DNA of 32,766 nt from Rhodobacterales bacterium (GCA_017303485.1 JAFLCY010000036.1:1-32766); one strand, 5' to 3'; positions 7,935 through 16,081 are shown, counted from the stretch's first letter. Notes: a model not told the origin generated them from the sequence alone. Program-made: numbers and translations.

Positions 7935-8909
7935 TCAGACTCCTTGAATCCAGGGCAGCTTGTCGAGATCGACATTGCCGCCGGTGATGATGATGCCGAC
8001 GCGCTTGCCGCGGAAGGCGTGCTTGTTCTTCAGGACCACGGCCAGCGGCACGGCGCTGGAGGGTTCCATGACCACGCGCAAGTGCTTCCAGGTCAGCTTC
8101 ATCGCCTCGACGATCTCGGCTTCCGAGGCAGTGTAGATCTCGCTGACGTGGTTCGAGACGAAATGCCAGGTCAGGTCCTTCAGCGGCACCAGGAGGCCGT
8201 CGGCGATGGTCTTCGGCGCGTCGTCGGCGATGATATGCCCGGCCTTGAAGCTGCGATAGGCGTCATCGGCCTGCTCGGGTTCCGCCGCGATGACCTTGGT
8301 CTCGGGTGCCAGGGTCGACAGCGTCAGGCAGGTGCCCGAGATCATCCCGCCGCCACCGATCGGAGCCACGACCATGTCGAGCCCGTCGACCTGCTCCACG
8401 AACTCGCGCGAACAGGTGCCCTGCCCGGCAATGACGCGGGGGTCGTTGTAGGGATGCACGAAATCGCCCCCGGTCCGGGCCTGCACCTCGGCAAAGACCG
8501 CCTCACGCGAGGAGGTGGAGGGTTCGCTTTCGGTGATCACCCCGCCATAGCGCCGCACGGTGTCCTTCTTCGCCTGCGGCGCGGTGCGTGGCATGACCAC
8601 GTTGCAGGGGATGCCGCGCAGCATGGCGGCGTAGCTGAGGCACGAGGCATGGTTGCCGCTGGAATGGGTCGCAACCCCCTTCTTCGCCTGTTCGTCCGTC
8701 AGCCCGAAGACCGCGTTCGTCGCGCCGCGCACCTTGAAAGCACCGGGTTCCTGAAAGTTCTCGCATTTGAAGAACAGTTGCGCGCCCGAAAGCTCGTTCA
8801 GGTAGTCCGAGGTGCGGACCGGGGTGCGGCGAATATGCGGCTGGATGCGCTCATGCGCGGCCAGCATGTCGTCGTAAGTGGGGACCAGCAATCCGTTCAT
8901 GTCCTTCAT
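7935..8909 (-). CDS. bhcB: beta-Hydroxyaspartate dehydratase BhcB
   Basis: A 324-residue fold type II PLP enzyme of the serine/threonine dehydratase family. BhcB eliminates water from beta-hydroxyaspartate to give iminosuccinate. Seen: Lys59 in GAFKVRGA (Schiff base), SSGNHA (83-88), the glycine loop GGGGMISG and the C-terminal ITGGNVDL. Start choice matters. The frame is open to 8972, but those extra 21 residues (from MSKDFDKFLAQ) are only a translation of the palindromic repeat at 8932-8980. ATG 8907-8909 has GGAGG 7 nt upstream and gives a normal N-terminus. A second ATG at 8898-8900 is possible. It is often labelled threo-3-hydroxyaspartate ammonia-lyase. Confidence 0.92.
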   Translation of the reverse strand: MKDMNGLLVPTYDDMLAAHERIQPHIRRTPVRTSDYLNELSGAQLFFKCENFQEPGAFKVRGATNAVFGLTDEQAKKGVATHSSGNHASCLSYAAMLRGIPCNVVMPRTAPQAKKDTVRRYGGVITESEPSTSSREAVFAEVQARTGGDFVHPYNDPRVIAGQGTCSREFVEQVDGLDMVVAPIGGGGMISGTCLTLSTLAPETKVIAAEPEQADDAYRSFKAGHIIADDAPKTIADGLLVPLKDLTWHFVSNHVSEIYTASEAEIVEAMKLTWKHLRVVMEPSSAVPLAVVLKNKHAFRGKRVGIIITGGNVDLDKLPWIQGV

Positions 8910-8931
8910 GTCCCGCCCTCCCAGCAGGGGC

Positions 8932-8980
8932 CAAATTTCTTGAGCAAGAAATTTGTCAAAATCCTTGCTCAAGGATTTTG
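8932..8980 (-). repeat. Double palindrome between bhcA and bhcB (copy 2)
   Basis: Two tandem palindromes: 8932-8955 (arms CAAATTTCTTG/CAAGAAATTTG) and 8957-8980 (arms CAAAATCCTTG/CAAGGATTTTG). They closely match copy 1 at 5677-5724 in sequence, order and spacing. In the transcript they begin one base after the bhcA stop (8982-8984) and end about 22 nt before the bhcB start, outside its ribosome site. The stems are 11 bp each, far more AT-rich than the surroundings. Confidence 0.8.
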
Positions 8981-8981
8981 C

Positions 8982-10172
8982 TTACTCCGCCGCCAGCGCC
9001 ATCGCAGGGACGGTGCCCCGATAGTACTCCTGCGCCGCCGCCACGCCCGAGCCAAGCTTCAGCGGCCAGCCCAGATCGGCCATGCACATCTCGGCCACGG
9101 CAAGGCCCGACAGCACCATCGCGTCTGTCAGCATGCCCAGATGGCCGATACGGAAGACCTTGCCCGCCACTTCGCCCAGCCCCACACCGAAGGCCATGCC
9201 GTATTTCGAGGCGGCAAGCTGCACCAGCGCGGTTCCGTCGCAACCCTCGGGCACACGAACCGCCGTCACGGTGTCGGAATAGAGGTCCGCCGAGGCCGCA
9301 TAGGGCGCCATGCCCCAGGCAAAGACCGCGCGGCGCACGCCTTCAGCCAGCCGGTGATGCCGGGCATAGACGTTGTCCAGCCCCTCGCTCTCCAAAAGGT
9401 CGATGGAATGTGCGAGGCCCGCGATCAGGCCGACGGCGGGGGTATAGGGATAGCCGCCCCGCGCATAGGCGGTCAGCATGTCCTTGAAATCGAAGAAGGT
9501 GCGCGGCAGACGCGCGGTTTCCATCGCTGCGATCGCTTTGGGCGAAACCCCCAGGATCGCCAGCCCTGCAGGCAGCATGAAGCCCTTCTGGCTGCCCGCC
9601 ACCGCGATATCGACACCCCAACCCGCGAAATCGAACGGCATCGAGGCGATGGAGGACACCCCGTCGACGAACAGCAGTGCCGGGTGTCCGGCTGCATCCA
9701 TTGCCCGCCGGATGCCCGCAATGTCGGATTTCACCCCCGTCGCCGTTTCGTTGTGGGTGGCCAAAACCGCCTTGATCTGATGCGCCTTGTCCGCCTTCAG
9801 CGCCTTTTCGATCGCCTCCAGCGGCGCGCCTTGCCCCCAGGGCGTCTCGATGATCTCGACATCCAGCTTGTGGCGCTGGCAGAGGTCGATCCAGCGGTGG
9901 CTGAACATGCCGAAGCGCGCCGCCAGAACGGTGTCGCCGGGCGAAAGCGTGTTGCTGATCGCCGCCTCCCAGCCGCCGGTTCCGGTGGAGGGGATCACGA
10001 TGATCTCGCCCTGATCCATCTTCAGCACCCGCCGCACGCCTTCCACCGCAGGCTTGAACAGCCGCGCGAAAGCCGGTGAGCGGTGGTCCAGCGTCGGCAT
10101 GTCGCAGGCCTTGCGCACCGAATCCGGGATGTTCGTCGGACCGGGGATGAAGACGGGGTTCTGCATGGACAT
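8982..10172 (-). CDS. bhcA: L-aspartate-glyoxylate aminotransferase BhcA
   Basis: A 396-residue class V aminotransferase (fold type I). BhcA transfers the amino group of aspartate to glyoxylate, giving glycine for the aldolase and releasing oxaloacetate, the net product of the cycle. Visible: FIPGPTNIPDSVR at the N-terminus (substrate side), STGTGGWEA (62-70, phosphate binding), HNETATGV (140-147), FVDGVSSIAS with the cofactor Asp170 and AGSQKGFMLP with the PLP Lys196. The length matches class V serine-glyoxylate-type enzymes. ATG 10170-10172 has GGAG 7 nt upstream; ATG 10164-10166 is the alternative. It is the first gene of the operon, 152 bp from divergent bhcR. Generic annotation would be serine-glyoxylate aminotransferase. 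Confidence 0.92.
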   Translation of the reverse strand: MSMQNPVFIPGPTNIPDSVRKACDMPTLDHRSPAFARLFKPAVEGVRRVLKMDQGEIIVIPSTGTGGWEAAISNTLSPGDTVLAARFGMFSHRWIDLCQRHKLDVEIIETPWGQGAPLEAIEKALKADKAHQIKAVLATHNETATGVKSDIAGIRRAMDAAGHPALLFVDGVSSIASMPFDFAGWGVDIAVAGSQKGFMLPAGLAILGVSPKAIAAMETARLPRTFFDFKDMLTAYARGGYPYTPAVGLIAGLAHSIDLLESEGLDNVYARHHRLAEGVRRAVFAWGMAPYAASADLYSDTVTAVRVPEGCDGTALVQLAASKYGMAFGVGLGEVAGKVFRIGHLGMLTDAMVLSGLAVAEMCMADLGWPLKLGSGVAAAQEYYRGTVPAMALAAE

Positions 10173-10201
10173 CGGGCAACTCCGTGAAAGACTGCCCGGA
10201 A

Positions 10202-10230
10202 TTTCTACGCCCTGCGACCAATGCGCACAA
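10202..10230 (-). promoter_or_regulatory. Candidate bhcA promoter
   Basis: On the minus strand TTGTGC (10225-10230) is followed after 17 nt by TAGAAA (10202-10207), a sigma70-like pair. The predicted start would lie near 10194, giving a leader of about 20 nt that still contains the GGAG site. The -10 is non-consensus, so this is tentative. Confidence 0.35.
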
Positions 10231-10232
10231 TT

Positions 10233-10250
10233 TTTTCGAAAAGATTTTTC
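10233..10250. promoter_or_regulatory. Candidate BhcR operator in the bhcA-bhcR spacer
   Basis: An AT-rich cluster in a GC-rich spacer: TTTTCGAAAA (10233-10242) is a perfect palindrome, and GAAAA (10238-10242) with TTTTC (10246-10250) forms a second, overlapping inverted repeat. It lies just upstream of the candidate bhcA -35, where an activator would bind. BhcR of P. denitrificans is reported to bind the bhcA upstream region in response to glyoxylate; that this is the site is my inference. Confidence 0.4.
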
Positions 10251-10324
10251 ACTGTCATGAACCCGTGCTATTCCCCATCTGCGTCAACAGCTTGCGATTT
10301 TTCAGCCCGGAGAGGACCCGGACC

Positions 10325-11140
10325 ATGGCACAGAAACCCCGCGGCCGCCCGAAGGCATTCAACGACAAGACCGACCAGAACACCGTGCAGGCGCTGGACC
10401 GGGGCCTGGACATCCTGACCCATGTCGCCCTGAATCCCGGCCGCACGCTGTCGGAAATCGCCGAGGACACCGGCGAGGCCATCGCCACCGTCTTCCGCGC
10501 CCTCGTCACCCTGCAGGGCCACGGCATGGTCGAGGTCGAGGAGCCCGGCCAGTTCTGGCACATCGGCCCCGGCGCCTTCCGCGTGGGGTCCGCCTTCCTG
10601 CGTCGGACCAAGGTGGTCGAACGCGCCCGCCAGCCGATGGACGCGCTGATGCGTGAAACCGGGGAAACCGCCAACCTTGGGATCGAGGTGAAGGACGAGG
10701 TCTTCTTCGTCGCCCAAGTCGAAACCTACGAGGCGATCCGCGCCTTCTTCCCGCCGGGCACCCGCGCGCCCATGCATTCCTCCGGCATCGGCAAGGCGCT
10801 GCTCGCCTGGTATCCCGAGGAGAAGACCCGCGGCATCCTCGCCCGCAAGGGGCTGGAGAAGTTCACCTCCCTCACCCTCACCAGCGACTCGGCTCTGCTG
10901 CGCGACCTCTCGCGTACCCGTGACCGGGGCTTTTCCATCGACGACCAGGAGCGCGCCGAGGGGATGCGCTGCGTCGCCGCGCCGATCTTCAATGCCCATG
11001 GCGAGCCGGTGGCGGGCCTTTCCGTTTCCGGCCCTGCCTTCCGCATGGGGCTGTCCGACGCGACGCGCATCGGGGCGCTGGTGCGGGCGGCGGCGGATCA
11101 GGTGACCGAGGCTACCGGCGGCGGCCTGCCGCAGGAGTGA
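10325..11140 (+). CDS. bhcR: IclR-family regulator of the glyoxylate cluster, BhcR
   Basis: A 271-residue IclR-type transcription factor. The N-terminal winged helix-turn-helix (about 18-80) contains TVQALDRGLDILTHVAL and LSEIAEDTGEAIATVFRAL. The C-terminal effector domain (about 95-265) includes NLGIEVKDEVFFVAQVE, the PMHSSGIGKALLAW stretch typical of the ligand pocket and GMRCVAAPIF. It is divergent from bhcA, as in P. denitrificans, where BhcR is the glyoxylate-sensing regulator of the cluster. The start ATG 10325 has GGAGAGGA upstream and begins with a basic GRPK tail; the frame is open back to 10184 but crosses the operator region. The identification depends on context and is strong. Confidence 0.9.
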   Translation: MAQKPRGRPKAFNDKTDQNTVQALDRGLDILTHVALNPGRTLSEIAEDTGEAIATVFRALVTLQGHGMVEVEEPGQFWHIGPGAFRVGSAFLRRTKVVERARQPMDALMRETGETANLGIEVKDEVFFVAQVETYEAIRAFFPPGTRAPMHSSGIGKALLAWYPEEKTRGILARKGLEKFTSLTLTSDSALLRDLSRTRDRGFSIDDQERAEGMRCVAAPIFNAHGEPVAGLSVSGPAFRMGLSDATRIGALVRAAADQVTEATGGGLPQE

Positions 11141-11158
11141 CGCTTTCGGCATTGGCCG

Positions 11159-11193
11159 GTCGGTCGGGGGCCAGACGCGGTGCCCCGACCGGC
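11159..11193 (+). terminator. Hairpin downstream of bhcR
   Basis: CGGTCGGGG (11161-11169) pairs with CCCCGACCG (11183-11191), and the stem can grow by a wobble and a GC pair to 11159/11193. It lies 20 nt after the bhcR stop and before betC. No T-run follows. Confidence 0.45.
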
Positions 11194-11226
11194 TAGACAG
11201 GCGCAACGGCAGCGAAGGACCATGAG

Positions 11227-12729
11227 ATGACGAAGCCAAACCTCCTGATCCTGATGGTCGACCAGTTGAACGGGACGCTTTTCCCCGACGGCCCGGCCGA
11301 TTTCCTGCACGCTCCGAACCTGAAGCGCCTCGCCGCCCGTTCCGCCCGCTTCGCCAATTGCTACACCGCCTCGCCCCTCTGCGCCCCGGCGCGGGCCAGC
11401 TTCATGTCCGGCCAGCTGCCCAGCCGCACCCGGGTCTATGACAACGCCGCCGAATTCGCCTCGGACATTCCGACCTACGCCCATCACCTCCGCCGCGCGG
11501 GCTATTACACCGCCCTCTCCGGCAAGATGCATTTCGTCGGCCCCGACCAGCTGCACGGTTTCGAGGAGCGGCTGACCACCGACATATACCCCGCCGATTT
11601 CGGCTGGACCCCGGATTACCGCAAGCCGGGTGAGCGGATCGACTGGTGGTATCACAACCTTGGCTCGGTCACCGGCGCGGGCGTGGCCGAGATCACCAAC
11701 CAGTACGAATACGACGACGACGTCGCCTTCCAGGCGGTCCAGAAGCTCTACGACCTCTCGCGCGGCCTTGATCCCCGCCCTTGGGCGCTGACCGTCAGCT
11801 TCACCCACCCGCACGACCCCTTCGTCGCCCGCCGCAAATACTGGGACCTTTACGAAGGCGCCCCCGAATGCGAGCCGCCCGAGGGGCTGGCCTACGATGA
11901 CATGGACCCCCATTCCCGGCGCCTGATGGACGCCTGCGACTGGCGCTCGCTCACCATCACCCCAGACCACATCCGTCGCGCGAAACAGGCCTATTTCGCC
12001 AATATCTCCTATATCGACGACAAGATCGGCGAGATTCTGGCCGTGCTGGAGGCCACCCGTCAGGACGCCCAGATCCTCTTCCTCTCCGACCACGGCGAGA
12101 TGCTTGGGGAAAAGGGCCTGTGGTTCAAGATGAGCTTCTTCGAAGGCTCCTCCCGCGTCCCGCTGATGATCGCCGCCCCCGACATGCCCGCGAGGCGGGT
12201 CGACACCCCTGTCTCCTCGATCGACCTCGCCCCCACCCTTGCCGCGCTGGCCGGGATTTCCATGGCCGAGGTCGCCCCCTGGACCGAAGGCGTCAACCTG
12301 ATCCCGGTGGCAAACGGCGCCCCCCGCCCGCCCGTGGCGATGGAATACGCCGCCGAAGGCACGATCACCCCGATGGTGGCCCTGCGCGAGGGTGCCTGGA
12401 AATACACCCGCTGCCCCGCCGACCCCGAACAACTGTTCGACGTCGCTAACGACCCGGGCGAACGGCAGAACCTTGCCGCCGACCCCCGCACCACCGAAAT
12501 CCTTGCCCATTTCCGCGCCCTCGCCGACGCCCGCTGGGACCTCGCCGCCTACGACGCCGCCGTCCGCGAAAGCCAGGCCCGCCGCTGGGTGGTCTATGAG
12601 GCGCTGCGCAACGGCGCCTATTTCCCCTGGGACCACCAACCCCTGCGCGCCGCCAGCGAACGCTACATGCGCAACCACATGGACCTGAACGTGCTGGAGG
12701 ACAGCAAGCGGTTTCCAAGGGGGGAATAG
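11227..12729 (+). CDS. betC: Choline-sulfatase BetC
   Basis: A 500-residue type I sulfatase that hydrolyses choline-O-sulfate to choline and sulfate, probably in the cytoplasm since no signal peptide is seen. LLILMVDQL at 6-14 carries the metal-binding Asp12. The sulfatase signature SPLCAPARASFMSG supplies Cys52 for conversion to formylglycine (CxPxR). FLSDHGEMLGEKGLW is the second metal segment. The last 60 residues (RRWVVYEALRNGAYFPWDHQ, then YMRNHMDLNVLEDSKRFP) match the domain specific to choline-sulfatases, which makes BetC much more likely than a generic sulfatase. ATG 11227 has AAGGA 7 nt upstream. It converges with the betA-like gene; betB and betI are not in the window. Confidence 0.92.
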   Translation: MTKPNLLILMVDQLNGTLFPDGPADFLHAPNLKRLAARSARFANCYTASPLCAPARASFMSGQLPSRTRVYDNAAEFASDIPTYAHHLRRAGYYTALSGKMHFVGPDQLHGFEERLTTDIYPADFGWTPDYRKPGERIDWWYHNLGSVTGAGVAEITNQYEYDDDVAFQAVQKLYDLSRGLDPRPWALTVSFTHPHDPFVARRKYWDLYEGAPECEPPEGLAYDDMDPHSRRLMDACDWRSLTITPDHIRRAKQAYFANISYIDDKIGEILAVLEATRQDAQILFLSDHGEMLGEKGLWFKMSFFEGSSRVPLMIAAPDMPARRVDTPVSSIDLAPTLAALAGISMAEVAPWTEGVNLIPVANGAPRPPVAMEYAAEGTITPMVALREGAWKYTRCPADPEQLFDVANDPGERQNLAADPRTTEILAHFRALADARWDLAAYDAAVRESQARRWVVYEALRNGAYFPWDHQPLRAASERYMRNHMDLNVLEDSKRFPRGE

Positions 12730-12759
12730 AGGGCCGGGCCCCGGGCGCACATCCACATT

Positions 12760-12794
12760 TGCTCTTTTCCTGAAATACTCCCGCCGGAGGCTCC
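12760..12794 (-). repeat. GATATTT-type dispersed element, copy A
   Basis: Read on the minus strand: a GC palindrome around CCTCCGGCGGGAG, then TATTTCAGGAAAAGAGCA. The same layout recurs at 19468-19522, 26394-26435 and 32491-32530, with an inverted copy at 19289-19336. It lies between the convergent betC and betA-like genes, downstream of both, and may act as a terminator. Confidence 0.6.
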
Positions 12795-12885
12795 CGCACG
12801 CTCCGACGGAGCCGCTCTCGGGGCACTTTCCGTGCCAGCGCCGTTCCGCGTGGCTCGATGCCTCAAGGACGGCTCCCCGGCCGGT

Positions 12886-14499
12886 TCACCGCGCGTTGCG
12901 CAGAACCGCCTCTGCCCCCTTCCAGCCCATCAGCATGGCAGGCGCATTCGTGTTCCCCGCGATGATGTTCGGGAAAGCACTGGCGTCGATCACCCGCAGC
13001 CCGCCGATGCCGTGCACACGCAGCCCTGCATCCACCACCGATGACGCCGCATCCCGCCCCATCCGGCAGGTGCAGCTCGGGTGATAGACCGTCCCCGACC
13101 GGGCGCGGAAATCATGGATCAGCGCGTCATCCGACTGCACCTCTGGCCCCGGCCGCAGTTCTTCCTTGATCAGACGTGCCATTGCCGGTTGCGCCGCGAT
13201 CTGGCGGAGGAACTTCACGGCAGCCAGCATCTCCTCGACATCGTTGTCCGTCGAAAACGCGTTCGCCGTGATCACCGGATGCTGCTGCGGGTCCGCGCTG
13301 CGAAGACGGATGTGCCCCCGGCTGGTCGGGCGGCAGTTCGACAACCCGATCGACATTCCCGACCAGGGATCTGGTGTCAACAACGGGCGTTCCCCTTCGC
13401 GCGGGATCAGGGTTGAGAACGCCTGGAAATACAACTGCATGTTTGGTCGGTCCAGCTCAGGCCGCGTGCGGAAGAACCCGCCGCCATGGTTGATCGACTT
13501 CGCCAAAGGCCCCCCGCCCCCCAGGAAATACTGGAGCCCGGCCCGGACCTTTCCCCACCAGGGCCGCAACTCGTCATTGTAGGTCGGCACCCTCATCGAC
13601 CAGGTGTAGTTGATCCCCTGATGGTCGCTCAGATGGTCGCCCACGTTCGGGTTGTCCAGCACAACCGGGATGCCCAGCGACTGCAACAGACCGCCCGGCC
13701 CGATCCCCGAAAGCTGCAACAGCTGTGGCGAGTTGATCGCCCCGCCACACAGGATCACCTCGGCCCTTGCCCACAAAACCCGCGTCTCGCCGCCCTGGCG
13801 GTACTCCACCCCCACGGCGCGACCAGCCTCGACCACCACCCGCGTCGCCAGAGCGTCAGTGATCACCCGCAGGTTCGCCCGCTTCATTGCCGGTCGCAAG
13901 AATGCCCGCGCCGCCGAGTTTCGCCGAGCGCGCCTGATCGTCATCTGGTAGACGCCCGCGCCCTCCTGCACCGCACCGTTGAAATCCGGGTTCTCCGCCA
14001 GCCCCGCCGCACCGCAGGCCGCGACATAGCTTTGCACCAAAGGATGCAAGCCCGTCCGGTTGGCCGAGATGAACAGCGGCCCGCCGGAGCCGCGCCAGTC
14101 ATCGCCGCCCGCCTCGTTGTCTTCCATCGCGCGGTAGGCGCTCAGGCACTCCTCCCAACCCCATCCCGGAGCCGCGCGCGCCCAGTCCTCGTAGTCTGCC
14201 CGATGCCCCCGGATCCAGACCATCGCATTGATGCTGGACGACCCGCCCAGAAGCTTGCCGCGTGGCCAATGGTCCCGGGCGCCGTTCAACCCCGGATCCG
14301 GCTCGGTCCGGTAAAGCCAGTTCACCAAGGGATCGTAGAACAGCTTTCCATACCCCAGCGGCAACTGCACATAGAACCGCCGGTCGGTGCCCCCCGCTTC
14401 AAGCAGGGTAACCTTGTGACGGCCATTGGCCGACAGCCGGTCGGCCAGCACAGAGCCTGCCGATCCCGCACCCACGATGATGTAATCGGTCTCGTCCAT
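12886..14499 (-). CDS. betA: GMC-family FAD oxidoreductase, choline dehydrogenase-like
   Basis: A 537-residue FAD-dependent alcohol dehydrogenase of the glucose-methanol-choline family. The N-terminal FAD fold has DYIIVGAGSAGSVLADRLS, and GKLLGGSSSINAMVWIRGH is the GMC signature. The C-terminal active-site region holds His473 (VYHPSCTCRMG) and an Asn in GNTNAPAMLMGWKGAE, the His-Asn pair found in many choline dehydrogenases. Choline dehydrogenase would oxidise choline to betaine aldehyde, and the facing betC gene supports that, but the GMC family also includes aliphatic and polyethylene-glycol alcohol dehydrogenases of the same length. The ATG at 14497-14499 has only a weak ribosome site. FAD binding is certain, substrate moderate. 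Confidence 0.75.
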   Translation of the reverse strand: MDETDYIIVGAGSAGSVLADRLSANGRHKVTLLEAGGTDRRFYVQLPLGYGKLFYDPLVNWLYRTEPDPGLNGARDHWPRGKLLGGSSSINAMVWIRGHRADYEDWARAAPGWGWEECLSAYRAMEDNEAGGDDWRGSGGPLFISANRTGLHPLVQSYVAACGAAGLAENPDFNGAVQEGAGVYQMTIRRARRNSAARAFLRPAMKRANLRVITDALATRVVVEAGRAVGVEYRQGGETRVLWARAEVILCGGAINSPQLLQLSGIGPGGLLQSLGIPVVLDNPNVGDHLSDHQGINYTWSMRVPTYNDELRPWWGKVRAGLQYFLGGGGPLAKSINHGGGFFRTRPELDRPNMQLYFQAFSTLIPREGERPLLTPDPWSGMSIGLSNCRPTSRGHIRLRSADPQQHPVITANAFSTDNDVEEMLAAVKFLRQIAAQPAMARLIKEELRPGPEVQSDDALIHDFRARSGTVYHPSCTCRMGRDAASSVVDAGLRVHGIGGLRVIDASAFPNIIAGNTNAPAMLMGWKGAEAVLRNAR

Positions 14500-14655
14500 T
14501 GCGGCCCCGCTATCCGGCAGTCAGCCTAGACGCGCGCTTTGGCAGGAACCGTCCGTTTCACGACACCGGATGTCGCCGCCGGAACGGCTCCTCGTTCGCC
14601 TTCGTCTTCTCGTCACAAGTTCCTCGGAAGGAGAGAGACAGTCATCGACGAGCCG

Positions 14656-15126
14656 TCAACCCGCCACGTCAAACGTGGGCTCATACTCCACCGGGAAATT
14701 CACCGACCGGGCGATGAAGCAGACCTCGTGGATACGGTGGTGGATCGCCTCGGCCTTGGCCAGATCGGTCCCCGCCTTCACCGTGACATGCGGCCGAAGC
14801 GTGACCTTCAGGAATCGACCGGCCCCACCGCGACCAACCTCGCCCACACCGAGCGGAGCATCGGAATAACCCGTCACCACGATCCCCGCATCGGACGCAT
14901 AGTGCAGATACCAGAGCATGTGACAGGCCGAGAGCGCGCTGAGCAGCAGATCCTCCGGGTTCATCTTGCCCGGATCGCCCCCCAGCAGTGGATCGTTGGA
15001 ACAGTGAACCAATGCCTTTCCCGGCACCGCGATGTCCCAGGTCCGGTCGTAGGCTTTGTAATGTGCCGTCCCTTCGCCCCGGTTGCCGGTCCAGAGGATA
15101 CGGGTGGTGTAGTCGTGGTTGGGCAT
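14656..15126 (-). CDS. osmC: OsmC/Ohr-family thiol peroxidase
   Basis: A 156-residue OsmC-fold protein. The family reduces organic hydroperoxides with two cysteines. Here Cys68 lies in MNPEDLLLSALSACHMLWYL and Cys136 in HHRIHEVCFIARSVNFPV, matching the two conserved positions; Cys42 (LVHCSND) is an extra. The length is normal. The start ATG 15124-15126 has a purine-rich GAGAGA upstream. An inverted repeat at 15141-15158 lies just ahead of the start. A decayed copy of the first half of this gene lies 1.1 kb upstream at 16220-16423, on the other side of a glycosyltransferase gene. The subfamily is closer to the YhfA/OsmC-like branch than to classical Ohr; the substrate is unknown. Confidence 0.85.
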   Translation of the reverse strand: MPNHDYTTRILWTGNRGEGTAHYKAYDRTWDIAVPGKALVHCSNDPLLGGDPGKMNPEDLLLSALSACHMLWYLHYASDAGIVVTGYSDAPLGVGEVGRGGAGRFLKVTLRPHVTVKAGTDLAKAEAIHHRIHEVCFIARSVNFPVEYEPTFDVAG

Positions 15127-15140
15127 GGGGGTCTCTCGGA

Positions 15141-15158
15141 TTGAACTGCGTGGTTCAA
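15141..15158. promoter_or_regulatory. Candidate operator upstream of osmC
   Basis: TTGAAC (15141-15146) and GTTCAA (15153-15158) form a perfect inverted repeat with 6-nt spacing, 14 nt upstream of the osmC start. The size and symmetry suit a dimeric winged-helix repressor. Which regulator, if any, binds is unknown. Confidence 0.3.
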
Positions 15159-15248
15159 GGCGGGCTCGGCGTTGATCCTCATCACTCTGCGCGTAACGCC
15201 CGGTTCGCTGCGGACTTGGTCGCTACGTCCGCGGGATGGCTGCGCTGT

Positions 15249-16076
15249 TCAGCTCTTCACACCGGCCGGGCTCCCCGCGTGGTCGGCAAGCCAACGGGCC
15301 GATGTCGACAGGTCCGACCAACCACAAAGGGCCGCAAGGAACTCCGGGTCGCGATCTGTGCTGACCGCCACTTTCTTCATGAACTCCGACCCTTTGCGCA
15401 ACTTGTAGCGTTGCTTCATTCGATGCAGTCGCGAGGACGTCAGCTTCGTGACCGGCGTCCCCACCGGCAGCACCGCGCGCCATTTCCGGCACATGTACTC
15501 ATAGCATTGGTCGAAGTCTGGTCCGAGCTCGATATGCAGGCCATCATTGTGAATGCAGGGCAGAGCGCCGGCATAGACTCCCTTGCCCATGGCAATCGCG
15601 GTCAAGGTGATGTCGGTTCCGTAGAGATGCCAACCCGGCAAGGCGTCATCGAACCGGACTCCGGACGCGCGTCGCACAACGATGAGCATTTCATCCAGCG
15701 ATCTGACGGGCATGGGCGACAACGGCACCAGGCCGGAGAACCCGCCAAGCGAGGACGACCATACCGGCCCCCAGCCAAGACCGTCAGCGGCAACTCCGTA
15801 GGCGCCGATGACCGCCCAGTCGGGGTCCTTTGCCTCTACCTCGGCAATCCGGGCCTGCAGGAGCAGGTCCCAACCGGCGGGAAGAAAGACATCGTGATGA
15901 GCGAACACAAGGACCGGCTCGCTGGTCGCGTCGATTGCACGGTTATAGCCAATGCTGGCCGAAACAGCCGCTTCTTCTACCCGGTAGGTCCAAAGCCCCG
16001 CACAGGGCGACCGGTCAAGGTTTGCTGACCTGATCTCGACCGAATGACTGTTCGCGCACAATGCAAAATTTGCCAT
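15249..16076 (-). CDS. StrF-like glycosyltransferase family protein
   Basis: A 275-residue protein resembling the glycosyltransferase-like family named after StrF (GT-A fold). Seen: SASIGYNRAIDATSEPVLVFAHHDVFLPAGWD (39-70, in two adjoining stretches), which is the typical N-terminal nucleotide-sugar region with an acidic HHD motif at 60-62. Later come WAVIGAYGVAADG and a C-terminal ALPGWHLYGTDITLTAIAMG, where the acidic pair may serve catalysis. There is no membrane segment. The N-terminal FALCANSHSVEIRSANL is the expected first strand, so ATG 16074-16076 is probably right although no ribosome site precedes it; a good promoter ends 5 nt before it. Base composition looks less GC-rich than the neighbours, and the gene sits between an osmC gene and an osmC remnant, which suggests insertion by transfer. 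Acceptor and sugar are unknown. Confidence 0.7.
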   Translation of the reverse strand: MANFALCANSHSVEIRSANLDRSPCAGLWTYRVEEAAVSASIGYNRAIDATSEPVLVFAHHDVFLPAGWDLLLQARIAEVEAKDPDWAVIGAYGVAADGLGWGPVWSSSLGGFSGLVPLSPMPVRSLDEMLIVVRRASGVRFDDALPGWHLYGTDITLTAIAMGKGVYAGALPCIHNDGLHIELGPDFDQCYEYMCRKWRAVLPVGTPVTKLTSSRLHRMKQRYKLRKGSEFMKKVAVSTDRDPEFLAALCGWSDLSTSARWLADHAGSPAGVKS

Positions 16077-16081
16077 GCCGC

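Noticed and set aside
6657-10079. Very long open frame on + antisense to bhcA-bhcD (over 1100 codons)
   Set aside because: It is the complement of four well-supported genes and crosses their palindromic spacers. Its Arg/His/Gly/Ala-rich composition is what GC-rich antisense frames give.
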